Positions 35,051 through 45,400 of a stretch of 64,000 nt of DNA are shown here, piece by piece. This DNA comes from Entoloma clypeatum (Eukaryota > Basidiomycota > Agaricomycetes > Agaricales > Entolomataceae): assembly GCA_963565915.1 (NCBI GenBank), contig OY751495.1, positions 3,782,001 through 3,846,000 on the forward strand. The letters run 5' to 3'. Under the pieces are notes generated by a model. It was not told the DNA's origin, searched no databases, and saw nothing but the letters and a program-made list of their open reading frames with translations. Within the stretch, counting starts at the first letter, position 1. Every line of letters begins with the position of its first letter. Position numbers and translations under genes: made by a program.

Positions 35051-35065
35051 GGTTATGGGCCCCGG
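35051..35065 (+). other. CopA primer-binding site (initiator tRNA-Met half)
   Basis: GGTTATGGGCCCCGG follows the LTR directly. GGTTATGGGCCC is complementary to GGGCCCAUAACC, the anticodon stem-loop of eukaryotic initiator tRNA-Met with C33, so priming should use a cut tRNA half as in Drosophila copia. The same site occurs in CopB and, with one extra T, in CopC. Confidence 0.65.
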
Positions 35066-35413
35066 ATAGCAGAGGGACTTGGGAAACGCTGGCAACAGCG
35101 AGTACCTGCCCACTCTACCCTGGTTGGCAAAAGAACCGATCGAAAGATCTAGGTTCTGAGTCATACTTCTTCACATATGAACCTGGGAACGTCATTACGA
35201 CAAGTACCTGTCATGAGGCGTCCCTAAGGGGATTGACCTAGTACACTCCATGTGGAAACGTTGATCGCACCTTGTACGTTTCTGACATATAAAGGGCTTT
35301 CCCGTGACCGCTATTCCTAAAGGGAATATGTCATAAGGAATCATTTAATTGTTTTCTTAAATCATATTCATAACACATCACTGATTGGAAACCCTCTTTT
35401 AGATTCATCTAAA
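35066..35413 (+). other. CopA untranslated leader
   Basis: About 350 bases between primer site and polyprotein start with no substantial ORF, in contrast with CopB. Likely holds packaging signals. Confidence 0.5.
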
Positions 35414-38400
35414 ATGTCTACCTCTCGTTCTGCCCTCGACACAATCACTGCCTTTGACGGCATCAACTACAGGAGCTGGGCCGAAAAAATGAAGTCTTAC
35501 CTCCTCCATCAAGGAGTCTGGCGTCTTGTTTCTGGCGACATCCCCCGCCCTGTCATCGCTGACTTCACCACCACAGTCTCCACCCCTGGGGCCACTGCCG
35601 CTGCTCCCCCTGTGCTGGCTACCACGGTCGACCAGCCCGGCTTCCGCAAGGAAGAAAAAGCCTGGATCAGGGACGATGACGTAGCTCTTGGGGCGATACG
35701 CCTGAAGGTCTCCGAAGCGATCAGACGCCACATCAAGGACGCCACTTCCTCGAAAGACGCCTGGAAGTCATTAAAGGATGCCTACTCCAAGGTATCCCCG
35801 GCTGTCATCTTCGGCGACTTCAAGGCCGCCGCCACCTACAAGCTCTCTGGACGCGACCCCGTCCCCGAAATCGAACGCCTGGGGTCTCTTTTCGCTCGGC
35901 TCGCCGATTCGAACTTTGACGTCCCCGATCTGATGCAGGCAATGATCCTGGCAAATGCAATTCCCGACGCCTGGTCGTCACTCTCCACCGCCCTCTTCCA
36001 GGTCTATGACGCCGACGATTTCACCTACAAGGCCGTCGCCGAAAGCATCATATCAGAGTACCGGCGCAAGTATTCGATTGGGTCCACTCGTACGTCCAAC
36101 GAGCAGGCCCGGAAAATCTCCGGGACAAAGCGCAAGGGGCAAGACCCCAAATGGGAAAGGCAACAAAAGCCGAGTACCTCGCAGAACGATGCTGACGAGC
36201 AGCCTAACTCGACCGACCACAGTACCGCTTCTGAAAAGAAGAAGGGAAAAGGACGATGGCGCAATCAGAAGAAAAACGCCAACACTGCGGACAACGCGTC
36301 CGACCATGTGGAAGAAACGGTTGAGTTCGTTGCTCCCGCCATCCACTTCCCTCCTCTTCCGACACCGTCCTTCACAACCATCACTGGTCGCGGGAAAACG
36401 ACAAGTACCGCCCAGCCCAATTCCGCAAATATGCAGTCGCTCCTGCAGCGTATGAACCCCCCTCCGTCACAGTACACCGGGCTTCCTTCTGGAAAACCAT
36501 CCGTGTGGAAAAAGAACGACCATGTCCGCAAACTCGCGCGCGGCATTGGTGCTCGCCCCTCAGGATCGAATCTTCGTATCCTAGACACCATCATTCCTGA
36601 CATCGACGAAAGGCCGGCTAAACAGCGTCGCGTAGCCCCGTCGATAGAAGAATCACTGAAAATGATGGACATAGACCATCAAAGCGAGCGGATGGGGCCG
36701 GAACAATTCGAAGATGGGCTGATCGAACTTGACGGTTCGTCACATTCTTCTCTCAAACTTGACCAAATGGGAAATGCTAATAATCACGCACAGACGTTTG
36801 AATATATATTAGCTAGTACCGATGCAGGTAGTATAGATCTCTTTAGCGATGATCTGTACAAAAAATATACCAAACATTTTGCGTCCTGCACACACTGCAA
36901 AGAGAAAGAACGCGCTCAGTGGATCTTAGATTCCGGCGCATCATTACACTTTACCCATGAGTTCAAAGACTTCGCGTATTACAGGCCTCTCAAGGCTAAG
37001 CGATTTGTCCAAACAGCTGCAAAGGGAAAGAAACTGGAAATTCTCGGAGTTGGGGCCGTTCCAGTACGGCATACCCTGAATGGGGAAACTAAAACCCATC
37101 TCCTACGACCGGTATTTTATATTCCGGATATGGACACACGTCTATTGTCCCTAGGCGTCTTCCTTAACCATGGTTACAAAGTTGATGGAATGCGCGGAGA
37201 AATTAATATCTCTAAAGGGCTGAACAAAATACAGTTTTCGCCTCATTTCATCGGACAAACCATTTACTGGTTAGACACTGAAATACGCTATGACCAAATC
37301 CACGCGATCTCTAGCGAAATCACTGTTGAAACCTGGCATAAACGTCTTGGCCACCCAAATGACCAGGCGCTTAATAAAATTCCCACTAGTACCAAAGGAG
37401 TACCCAGGACGTTAGTACGTGAGAAATCACAGGAAAGCTGCACGGGGTGCCTCAAAGGGAAAATGCCGAATCAATCTTATCCTAACTCGATGACAAGGGC
37501 TGTCAAACCCTTTGATTTGATCCATTCGGATTTGAAGCAGATATCCACGGCATCGTACCATAAGTACAAATATTTCCTTACCTTTTTGGACGATTTTTCA
37601 TCCCATGTCTGGGTCGTCTTGCTTAGGAAGAAGTCAGGCGCCATCACGGCGCTGAAACAATTCCTTGCGATGATCCAGAATCAATTTGCCGCTACCCCTA
37701 AAAAGTGGCGGGTTGATGGAGGTGGAGAATTTAACGAATACAAGGATGTACTTGCCGATCATGGAATTCTGATCGATGTCACGCTCCCATATCAGCACCA
37801 GCAGAATGGTAGAGCAGAAAGGATCAATCGAACACTATGGGAAAAATCTCAGGCATTGCGCTTCGATGCATGCTTACCGCCCATGTGGTGGGAATTCTGT
37901 TTGGAACACGCAGCATTTCTCTACAACAGAACCCCCATGCAGCGTCTTGAATGGAAAACCCCTCACTTCAGGGTAACCAATGAGATCCCCGACATGTCTA
38001 GCATCAGAGTCTTCGGATGCCAAGCATACGTATATATCCCAAAAGAAAAACGCAGAAACTCCCTGGAGTCAAGATCTCGATTGATGATTTATCTCGGATC
38101 AAAACCAGGGGTCAAAGGATACCGCTTCATGGATCCTGAGACCAACACGATTTTCATGGGTGGGAAAGCTATCTTTGATGAAAGCAAGTACCCTAGATGC
38201 CACATCGACCCTTTGCCAGAAAACCATCCAGAAATGGAAAACCCAGAGCCGGCTGATGAGTTTGAGGATCTCATCCCTGGCAGCAACGACGACGAAAGTC
38301 ACAACGAAACACCTCATGACCCACTTCCCATTGAACAGGATCAACCTGAATCAGACAACGAATTGCCTGCCAGTGAGCCTGATGACGAACCGCGAGTACC

Positions 38401-40141
38401 CACTCCGGAACCCGAGCAAGTACCAGATCGACCGATCAGGGAACGACGAGTTCGGAAGATGCCAGGAAGCATCTATGGGGAAGACACTCCAGCGTCTGAT
38501 CTTGAAAAATTAGATCGAAGACGGAGACTGGGCGGTCAAACGGCATGGATGAATGACCTCCTGATGGAGGCAATATCAGTCCAAGTTGGCATTGTCGACA
38601 TGTCCCATAAAGACATATACCCTCTTCCAAATAAAGAAGACTGGTATGCGGCTGAACGTAAAGAGCTAGACATGCTCAAACGCCGCGGGGTGATCACGGA
38701 GTTAGTACCCCTGCCTGCAGGGAGGAAAGCTCTAAGGAACAAATGGGTTTACAACGAAAAGTCCGACGGGCGTCTGAAAGCGCGCCTCGTCGCAAAAGGC
38801 TTCTCACAGGTAGAAGGGATCGACTTTGATCAGATCTTCTCACCAGTCGTAAGATATGAAACCGTCCGGCTAATACTGGCATTGACAGCCCTTGAAGGGT
38901 GGTTCATGACTCTATTGGACGTCTCATCAGCCTTCCTCTATGGAACGCTCCGTGAAGTCATCTATATGCGACAGCCTGAGGGCTACATAGTAAAAGGGAA
39001 AGAACACCTCGTGTACCAACTATTCAAAGCTCTATATGGACTTAAGCAGGCCGCATTAGCCTGGTGGAGGGAACTTGATTCCTCCATGAAAAAGCTCGGC
39101 TTTGTCCGGCTTCACTCCGATGCGGGAGTATTCATTCACAAAAGTACCAACGGGGAAATTGTAATTGCCGTCATCTATGTCGACGACTCTGCTTTTCTCG
39201 GCACAAACCGGGAATATACGCTAGAAAAGAAGAAGGCCTTCATGGCAACATGGGAATGTAGGGACCTAGGTCACCTAGTGCCCGATGGGGAACCAAAGGA
39301 ATTTCTCTCAATCCAAATAAGGCAACGTGGAAAGAGGATCTTCATTGATCAAGTACCTTACCTTGAGAAAATTCTGGCACGCATGGGGATGAGCGAATCT
39401 AATGCCACCCATACTCCACTCCCTACGGGCTACAAACCCATGGCGTCCGAAGATGAACCCAATGCGGAACTCCGATCTAAATACCAATCCGTCATCGGAT
39501 CACTCCTATATCTGATGATTGGAACGAGGCCTGACATCTGCTTTGCTGTAATCAAAATGTCCCAATTTTCCGCAAATCCCACCAAACGCCATTTAGAAGT
39601 GGCTAGGGATATTTGCAGATATTTGAAGGCAACGAAAAATTACGCGATCATGTATGATGGGGACTCAGGGAAAGGGATCTATGCATTCACAGACTCCGAC
39701 TGGGCGTCAGATGAAAACACGAGGAGGTCTACCACCGGCTTCTTTGTATCACTGGCGTCTGGAGCGATAACATGGGTATCATCGGCGCAAAAGACCATCG
39801 CCCTCTCTTCTACAGAAGCAGAGTATATGGCGCTATCAGATTGCAGTCGCGCAGCAACATGGCTGAGAAGCATGCTTGCCGAACTTGGAATGCAGATCGG
39901 ATCAGTACCGATCTACGGAGATAACAATGGCTCCGTCTTCATCGCATCCAACCCTGTAACTGAGAAGCGATCCAAGCACATTGACGTGCGATTCCACTTC
40001 GTCAGAGAAAAAGTCTCCGAAGGAATTATTACGGTCGAATTTATCGAAGGAGTGAATAACCCTGCAGACCTTTTGACTAAGAATCTGGGGAAAATCCTCT
40101 TTTCCAAGTTTATCCCGTACTTCGGACTGATAAAGAACTAG
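35414..40141 (+). CDS. CopA Gag-Pol polyprotein, 1575 aa
   Basis: Domains in order: copia Gag (1-290; ALDTITAFDGINYRSWAEKM, conserved W residues), basic linker without an obvious CCHC knuckle, aspartic protease (WILDSGASLHFTHE, Asp506), integrase zinc finger (WHKRLGHPN...CTGCLKGKMP) and core (LIHSDLKQI, FLDDFSSHVWVVLL, DGGGEFNEY), an acidic Pro-rich linker, reverse transcriptase (VAKGFSQVEGIDFDQIFSPV, LLDVSSAFLYG, YGLKQA, IYVDD at 39173-39187, Tyr1255) and RNase H (FTDSDWASDENTRRSTTGFF, SSTEAEYMAL, YGDNNGSV). Order PR-IN-RT-RH defines Ty1/copia. All catalytic residues I can check are present. It is translated as one frame, with no Gag-Pol frameshift. Confidence 0.96.
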   Translation: MSTSRSALDTITAFDGINYRSWAEKMKSYLLHQGVWRLVSGDIPRPVIADFTTTVSTPGATAAAPPVLATTVDQPGFRKEEKAWIRDDDVALGAIRLKVSEAIRRHIKDATSSKDAWKSLKDAYSKVSPAVIFGDFKAAATYKLSGRDPVPEIERLGSLFARLADSNFDVPDLMQAMILANAIPDAWSSLSTALFQVYDADDFTYKAVAESIISEYRRKYSIGSTRTSNEQARKISGTKRKGQDPKWERQQKPSTSQNDADEQPNSTDHSTASEKKKGKGRWRNQKKNANTADNASDHVEETVEFVAPAIHFPPLPTPSFTTITGRGKTTSTAQPNSANMQSLLQRMNPPPSQYTGLPSGKPSVWKKNDHVRKLARGIGARPSGSNLRILDTIIPDIDERPAKQRRVAPSIEESLKMMDIDHQSERMGPEQFEDGLIELDGSSHSSLKLDQMGNANNHAQTFEYILASTDAGSIDLFSDDLYKKYTKHFASCTHCKEKERAQWILDSGASLHFTHEFKDFAYYRPLKAKRFVQTAAKGKKLEILGVGAVPVRHTLNGETKTHLLRPVFYIPDMDTRLLSLGVFLNHGYKVDGMRGEINISKGLNKIQFSPHFIGQTIYWLDTEIRYDQIHAISSEITVETWHKRLGHPNDQALNKIPTSTKGVPRTLVREKSQESCTGCLKGKMPNQSYPNSMTRAVKPFDLIHSDLKQISTASYHKYKYFLTFLDDFSSHVWVVLLRKKSGAITALKQFLAMIQNQFAATPKKWRVDGGGEFNEYKDVLADHGILIDVTLPYQHQQNGRAERINRTLWEKSQALRFDACLPPMWWEFCLEHAAFLYNRTPMQRLEWKTPHFRVTNEIPDMSSIRVFGCQAYVYIPKEKRRNSLESRSRLMIYLGSKPGVKGYRFMDPETNTIFMGGKAIFDESKYPRCHIDPLPENHPEMENPEPADEFEDLIPGSNDDESHNETPHDPLPIEQDQPESDNELPASEPDDEPRVPTPEPEQVPDRPIRERRVRKMPGSIYGEDTPASDLEKLDRRRRLGGQTAWMNDLLMEAISVQVGIVDMSHKDIYPLPNKEDWYAAERKELDMLKRRGVITELVPLPAGRKALRNKWVYNEKSDGRLKARLVAKGFSQVEGIDFDQIFSPVVRYETVRLILALTALEGWFMTLLDVSSAFLYGTLREVIYMRQPEGYIVKGKEHLVYQLFKALYGLKQAALAWWRELDSSMKKLGFVRLHSDAGVFIHKSTNGEIVIAVIYVDDSAFLGTNREYTLEKKKAFMATWECRDLGHLVPDGEPKEFLSIQIRQRGKRIFIDQVPYLEKILARMGMSESNATHTPLPTGYKPMASEDEPNAELRSKYQSVIGSLLYLMIGTRPDICFAVIKMSQFSANPTKRHLEVARDICRYLKATKNYAIMYDGDSGKGIYAFTDSDWASDENTRRSTTGFFVSLASGAITWVSSAQKTIALSSTEAEYMALSDCSRAATWLRSMLAELGMQIGSVPIYGDNNGSVFIASNPVTEKRSKHIDVRFHFVREKVSEGIITVEFIEGVNNPADLLTKNLGKILFSKFIPYFGLIKN

Positions 40142-40215
40142 GCGAAACAAAAGTACCTATATATATGTGGGAAAAAGTAAGATGTATTTAGAAGTATGTA
40201 CTAAATATGGGGGGG

Positions 40216-40526
40216 TGTTGAAACTTTTCCCATCACGTAGATTAGATTAGATTAGATTACATCACGTGACCTTTACATATCTTCATTACATACTTGTTTG
40301 GTTGGTACAAACAGTAGTACGGTATATAAGACCAGGAAACTGTCAATACCAACAAGTTGTCTCTTGACTCTTAACCAGCTCCATCGCTCTCACCAGCCTC
40401 AACCGCTCTCACCAGCCTTACCCCCCTCCAAACCATGTAAGTGACTATAGCGGTATCGTAGAGTACTTCCACTGTAGCCGTGTTGCTCAGTACGCCTGTG
40501 GCTAGCGCCCAGGTGGAACTTCAACA
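40216..40526 (+). repeat. 3' LTR of CopA
   Basis: By eye identical to 34740-35050, preceded by the polypurine tract TATGGGGGGG. Confidence 0.9.
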
Positions 40527-40984
40527 GTTGGAACCACGCCGCTTCAACTGTTGCATGCCAACCTGGGAGCAACTTGGTTGCTTGGGCATCGCAGAACCCC
40601 TGCTGGTGAGACTTGAGGAACATGACTTGCTCAAGGGTGGTCCAGGATGGGGGCGCCATCAGTCTGTTTTTAGTTTACTTACCGAAAGTCTTTCCCAGTG
40701 CAAATTGAACTGGGGTCACATGGCCTGAGAGTGGCACATTCCGGCCAACTGTCAAAACAAGGGTTAATGCACACATACAAGACTTCATCTCTGTATTCTC
40801 TCCCTCTTTCATCCCCCCCACATGTCATGCATTCCCACCCCGCCTCTGAGGGACAGCCTCTCAAGCTGTTGGAGCTGCTCCACCTGAGTAGCTATGTTTT
40901 GTTCGTTAACACCATTTGAAGTTAGAGAGGGTAGAGTCTACAAGAACCAGTCCTGAAACCCCCTCGCACTGTTACTGCCATGTC

Positions 40985-41790
40985 GATCCACTGTTAAGTA
41001 GGTGAAACGTCGGAGCTTCATCGGAGTCCGTCGGAGGTCGGACGTAGGACTGAGACCGGAGCGGAACTCCGGAAATGCGGAGGAACGATGAAGGGGAGGG
41101 ACGTGGCTTCAACGTATGTGTTGCGCCGCCGTTTGTTGGATAAGGTGTCCCAATTTCAGGAGGTCGGAGGAGAGGTCGGAGGTGCGGAGGTCCTCAGAGA
41201 GATCTCGGTGAGAGACACATTGACATGGAAGTGGTCGGACGACGTCAGAGTTGTGACTCGGACACAGTACTGAGCTCGTCGAAGGGTAATGATGGAGGAA
41301 GAGCAGTAGATGAGGATGTCGTCGGCGTATTGTACCACGGCGAGGATCTCTGGCATGAACGGGGAGTAAAGGAGTGAACTTTGTTGATATTCGAACTGAG
41401 GAACTACAGGTATGGTACGAGCTTATATATCTAAATGTGATTACTTTACAGAGATGTCAGAGTAGGTCCAGAGTTGTGGCATAAGTTGCCAGCGACGGTA
41501 ACAAACACCGGAGATGTCGGTCAACGGACCATGCGGAAAAGGCGATGCATAAGTAAACAGGAATATGAATATGAAATGCATAAAGGCATGGAGTTATGAA
41601 TGTGAAATGCATGATGGCAACGTGCGGAGATGCGGAGGTAATGGATGTCTGGAATATCGGAATTGATCGGAGATCATTGGAGCGGAATTGATCGGAATTG
41701 ATCGGAGATCATTGGAGCGGAATTGATCGGAATTGATCGGAATTGATCAGAGATGATCGGAGGTTGTTGGAGCTAGAATGGTATATAACA
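40985..41790. repeat. Diverged LTR-E-like sequence with a decamer tandem repeat
   Basis: GACGTGGCTTCAACGTATGT, then a TGTTGC...GGTGTCCCAATTTC segment and ATATTCGAACTGAGG parallel the LTR at 48688 and 58151 (CCTGGCTTCAACTTGTATGT, CCTCAATTT, ATATTTGAACTGAGG), so this is probably an older relative in the same orientation as 48688. Near its end (41650-41760) CGGAATTGAT units are repeated in tandem. Boundaries are not defined. Confidence 0.4.
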
Positions 41791-41827
41791 TCCACCCCAT
41801 ATTGCATCCTCGACAGCCTTTGCCCCA

Positions 41828-43206
41828 TGCCACGTCACGAACACCGAACCAACATCATGCCCCCACCATCGAATAAGCTAAAAAAACCGAATAAGAAGAA
41901 AACTATGCCGACAATACCCGCGAACGACCCCAGTTCCCCACCCCCTGTCGATTCCACGTCCACGCCCGCCCCTGTCCCGATGACTCCACCGCCCTCTACA
42001 GCCAGATCCCCCAGCATCCCGATTTCGTGGTTGCCGACAATGCCAGACCTTTCATCGCTGAAAGCATTGTTCGCAGAGTCCGCGACCTGACTCCCTCCGA
42101 GCGATGAGCCGCCGGACCTCGTTCTACACCTGAACCATCCACAGCTCGAGGCCATGCTAGCAGAGCAGTATGAGCACGTGTTCAAGGAAGGCTGGAAGAC
42201 TGGCTATGAGGAAGGAAGAGCAGCAGCCCCACCTCCTGCGACGATACCACACCAGACATCGACGCCCGCATCCCCTACCCCATCGCCATCGCCGTCCGCG
42301 CCCATGTCCCCATCACTGCCGACATCCACGACCCCACCCACATGTCCGTCCACGACTATGTCTGCATCCCCATTGTCGCCCTCGTCCCCATGTCCACCTG
42401 CGCCCACGCTTGCAAACCTGCTGCCGCACCTTCCTTTCCCATTACCCATCCGAATACCCGAACACGTCTTGGCCCCAGAGCTACATGCCGTCGTTGAGGA
42501 GCTAGCCCAGGACCACCCCATCCTTTATGACTATGTCCCAATGGTATGGCGCTTCGCGTCCGAGGAAGGACAACAATCTGGATACCTCGAAGGGTTCAAG
42601 GCTGGCAAAAAGACAGGATACTCTGCAGGAATTGAGAAAGGGACTGCCATGGGTTATCGAGAAGGATATGATGCTGGTGAAAGGTATGGAGTTATGAATG
42701 GAGGCTTCGACGACAACGAGCCCAAGGCATCCCTCACTACGACGGGAACTCAAACTGACCCAACCTCGACCTCGACAGTTTCAACACAAACCCCCACAGC
42801 CCCACCAACACGTCTCGACTGGGCAACTGATGCTGAGTCACCACCACCTTGCCCTTCTGCCCCACCTCTGCGTGACCTGTCCGTCCTCTGTTCCCCCTTG
42901 TCTGAACCATTTGCAACACTTCAACATTGTTCTCGTAGATGCAACATCAAGTCTCGCCCCTCACATATGTGCAATGAAGATCACCACCACACGTCTCCAC
43001 AGCGTTCGCGTCACCGCCGCCATCGCCACCATGACTCACCTCAATCTCCACCAGACATGTTGGGTCTTGATCAGGCCTTGAAGGTTTTACGTGATGGTTT
43101 AGAGTCTCTTACAGTGTTTCTAGAGGCGACGAGGACGCCGCCATATAAAAAGGGGGGCACCTGGAGTAGGGCCTCTGGCCCGACTCCACATGATCACATG
43201 ATGTAG
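41828..43206 (+). pseudogene. Protein with glycine-spaced Yae1-like repeats, one internal TGA
   Basis: One frame runs from MPRHEHRTNIMPPPSNKLKK (ATG 41828; an in-frame ATG at 41743 is also possible) to 43206, broken only by TGA at 42088-42090 (FAESAT-LPPSDEPP). Order: Lys/Pro/Ser-rich N-terminus, a first GWKTGYEEGR repeat, a long Pro/Thr/Ser linker, then GYLEGFKAGKKTGYSAGIEK and GYREGYDAGERYG, a G-x3-G-x3 pattern like the N-terminal domain of Yae1, then low-complexity text ending HDHMM. A TATATAA lies near 41781. CGA-to-TGA is the simple explanation of the stop, making this a fresh pseudogene; readthrough cannot be excluded. It may belong to the adjacent KDZ element. Confidence 0.55.
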
Positions 43207-43378
43207 ACTACATAGCACGTTCTGCATGTTGTAGACAGACCATCAGCTATCGATATGTGCTGTTGCGCCTGCTTCCTCCTCTTGTCGAGCCTCGCTCCGA
43301 GCTTGCCTAGCCGCTCCCCACCTCTCCACTAAACATCTCCTTCCAAAGGATTGACCTCTTCACGCATGGACACCATTA
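43207..43378. other. Junction between Yae1-like gene and KDZ gene
   Basis: Short spacer without recognised signal; earlier KDZ exons may lie here but I could not identify them. Confidence 0.3.
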
Positions 43379-44870
43379 TTGACTTTGTATCTCACTGAGC
43401 TCTTGAGGCTCAAGGGACGTGGTCCCTCCAGCAACTACCATTCTTGTGCTGGCCGCGGAAAACGTGATGACATTCAGTACCAATGTGTGGATTGCATGGA
43501 TGACCGAATGATATGTTTATCTTGCCTGAGCGAGTGTCACCGCACACTGGTGTTTCACAAACCACAGGTATGCCATCATATCCTCGAGTTTTTTTATCAT
43601 ATCTGACTGATTGACAGAAGTGGAATGGCATCTTTTTCAAGCATGTTTCCTTAAGCGACGCAGACCCCCACTTCTTCATCCAACTTGGACACCTGCCGGG
43701 CGAGCACTGCACCCTCTCCAAGCCAGCCCCTGGTGGAAAGCTGGTGATTTTGGACGTGAATGGGATTCACTCCATTCCTGTCTGATACTGTGGCTGTAGC
43801 CCAATCAAACACCACCGAGTCATCCAGCTTCTCCGCCATCGTCTCTTTCCTGCGACAGTCAGCAATCCCATGATGGCTGCGACATTCCGAGTACTTTGCC
43901 ATTTCCAGATGATGAGTTATATGTCCAAAGTATCCGGTTGGGAATACTATCAAACCCTGGTATGGCTTATGGACAATACTGTTTCAATAACACTTCTGGT
44001 AAGTCTCGAGATTCTTTCTCTTATACTTCCACATTGAATACTCAAAATAGGACCGTCGGCAGGAATTTATGCAAATGGGCTGTGAATGGCGACACCTCCA
44101 GCTTCTCAAATGGGGTGGATGTGGCTACAAAAATGGCAGTGTCGAAATGACGAAAGAAGGTGAATGTGCTGTGCTATGCCCTGCACGTCCTCAACCGGAA
44201 TCAATATCCCAGAGAATTGGCATGAGACCCCTAACAAAATGTGTGTTTCTTTTCGTTCCCCCCTCCGCTTTTCTCATATGAAGTGTAGGTGGCTGCAGAG
44301 CTTGTTCCTTGCGATGGATGCAAATTTCTGCACCCGGCACCTTAATGTTTTGTCAGACGTGAACGACCCAGGCCTGAACCACAGCTATGCCTACTTTGTT
44401 GAAAATAAGGGCTATTGTGAACACCTTGCCACCTATGATGTGACCTTCCAAGAGGATCTTTCAACATGCAGTAATTTCAATGCAATCAAGTCTGCGAGCA
44501 TCCGAGGTGGGCAAGGCATAGCCACCAGCAGCCTGGCCTCGTGTTTCTGTAGCTGACATGACATGAGGTGGCCAACTGCTATCAGGGATCTTCAAAAAGG
44601 AGAGCTGGGGGCTCCATTAAACCATCATGTGGCTTGCCTTACTCAGGATCCCTCAGTTATATCAATATGGATTATGTGTTCCTCCGCAGCATGACAAACT
44701 TCAGTCACGAGGGTTTAGTGGGGCTTCCGATTGTGCTCTCCTATGACATCACCTGCCAATACTGGAAGAATCTTTTTGCCCAGATGAGCCAATACCCTCC
44801 CTCTCTCCATCTCAGCCAAGCACAGCAAGATGTTGTGTTCCTTGTCCCAAAGTTTCATCTGTCCACCCAT

Positions 44871-45347
44871 TAGTTTTTGAAAGTCCAGTCCAGTCCGGTT
44901 TTTTGCCCAAAAAATTAAGAACCTAGAACCAAGACTGGTTGAGTGGTTTCCCCAAACAACTGAAACCAGGACTGGACTGGTCAAAGACTGGTGAACCAGT
45001 CTTTCCTTTCTCAAAAAGTAACCCAGGACTGGTTCGAACTGGTTTAAACTGGTTATTTTCCAATTTATTAAAACTGTTTCAAAATATCATCTATGACACA
45101 TTTCAAAACATTTTATAGAAGCTTTGATGAAACAATCTATGTGAACCTATGACCAGTTTACATTTTTTGAGTCTCAAATCAAGACTGATGTCAAACCAGT
45201 CTTTTTTTTTTCCAAAAATTGAAGAACCTGAGACTGGTCAATCCTCAAAAATCTGAAACTTGAGACTGCAGTCCAGTCTCTCACCAGTCTTTATTAGTCT
45301 GGTTCTGGTCCAGTTCTAGGTCTTTGAGACTGGACTTCAAAACACTA
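44871..45347. mobile_element. Complete hatA MITE, 477 bp
   Basis: Termini TAGTTTTTGAAAGTCCAGTC and, mirrored, TAGTGTTTTGAAGTCCAGTC. Flanking 8-bp duplications CCACCCAT (44863-44870) and CCGCCCAT (45348-45355) differ at one base. Filled with ACTGGTC-type words; no ORF. TAG-type ends and an 8-bp TSD indicate hAT. It interrupts the KDZ gene right after KFHLS. Confidence 0.85.
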
Positions 45348-45400
45348 CCGCCCATGTCGTTTCTTGTTAGCTCAATTATTCATTCAACTACACACCACAC

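Larger units (their letters stand above)
34740..40526 (+). mobile_element. Complete Ty1/copia retrotransposon CopA
   Basis: 5787 bp, with 311-bp LTRs (34740-35050 and 40216-40526) that appear identical base for base, perfect TSD GTTGG (34735-34739 and 40527-40531), a half-tRNA primer site, one uninterrupted gag-pol frame and a G-rich polypurine tract (40208-40215). Nothing needed for transposition is visibly missing, so it is very recent and may be active. It landed in the minus-strand gene described for 34043-40659. Confidence 0.95.
34043..40659 (-). pseudogene. Conserved fungal protein of unknown function, split by CopA
   Basis: N-terminal part 40659-40527 (MAPPSWTTLEQVMFLKSHQQ, ending AAWFQ) and C-terminal part 34739-34043 lie either side of the copia element. 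Removing the element and one GTTGG copy restores the frame exactly (AAWFQ-QFPELL). Downstream motifs: SSIDERREEE, FEWFPNHMKENTRKAVNL, KIRQHGWHAIEYYSNKVYDE, KWHTNTAWLAETEDYQDSIK. Two in-frame TGA codons (FN-THSQQ and KEI-ENKIT), probably from CGA, show it was already decaying. From memory, related multi-copy proteins of unknown function occur in Agaricomycetes and may themselves travel with transposons. Confidence 0.6.

Noticed and set aside
42088..42093. Functional stop-codon readthrough (TGA CTC) in the Yae1-like gene
   Set aside because: The efficient readthrough context is TGA CTA; with CGA-to-TGA changes common in the window, simple nonsense mutation is more likely.
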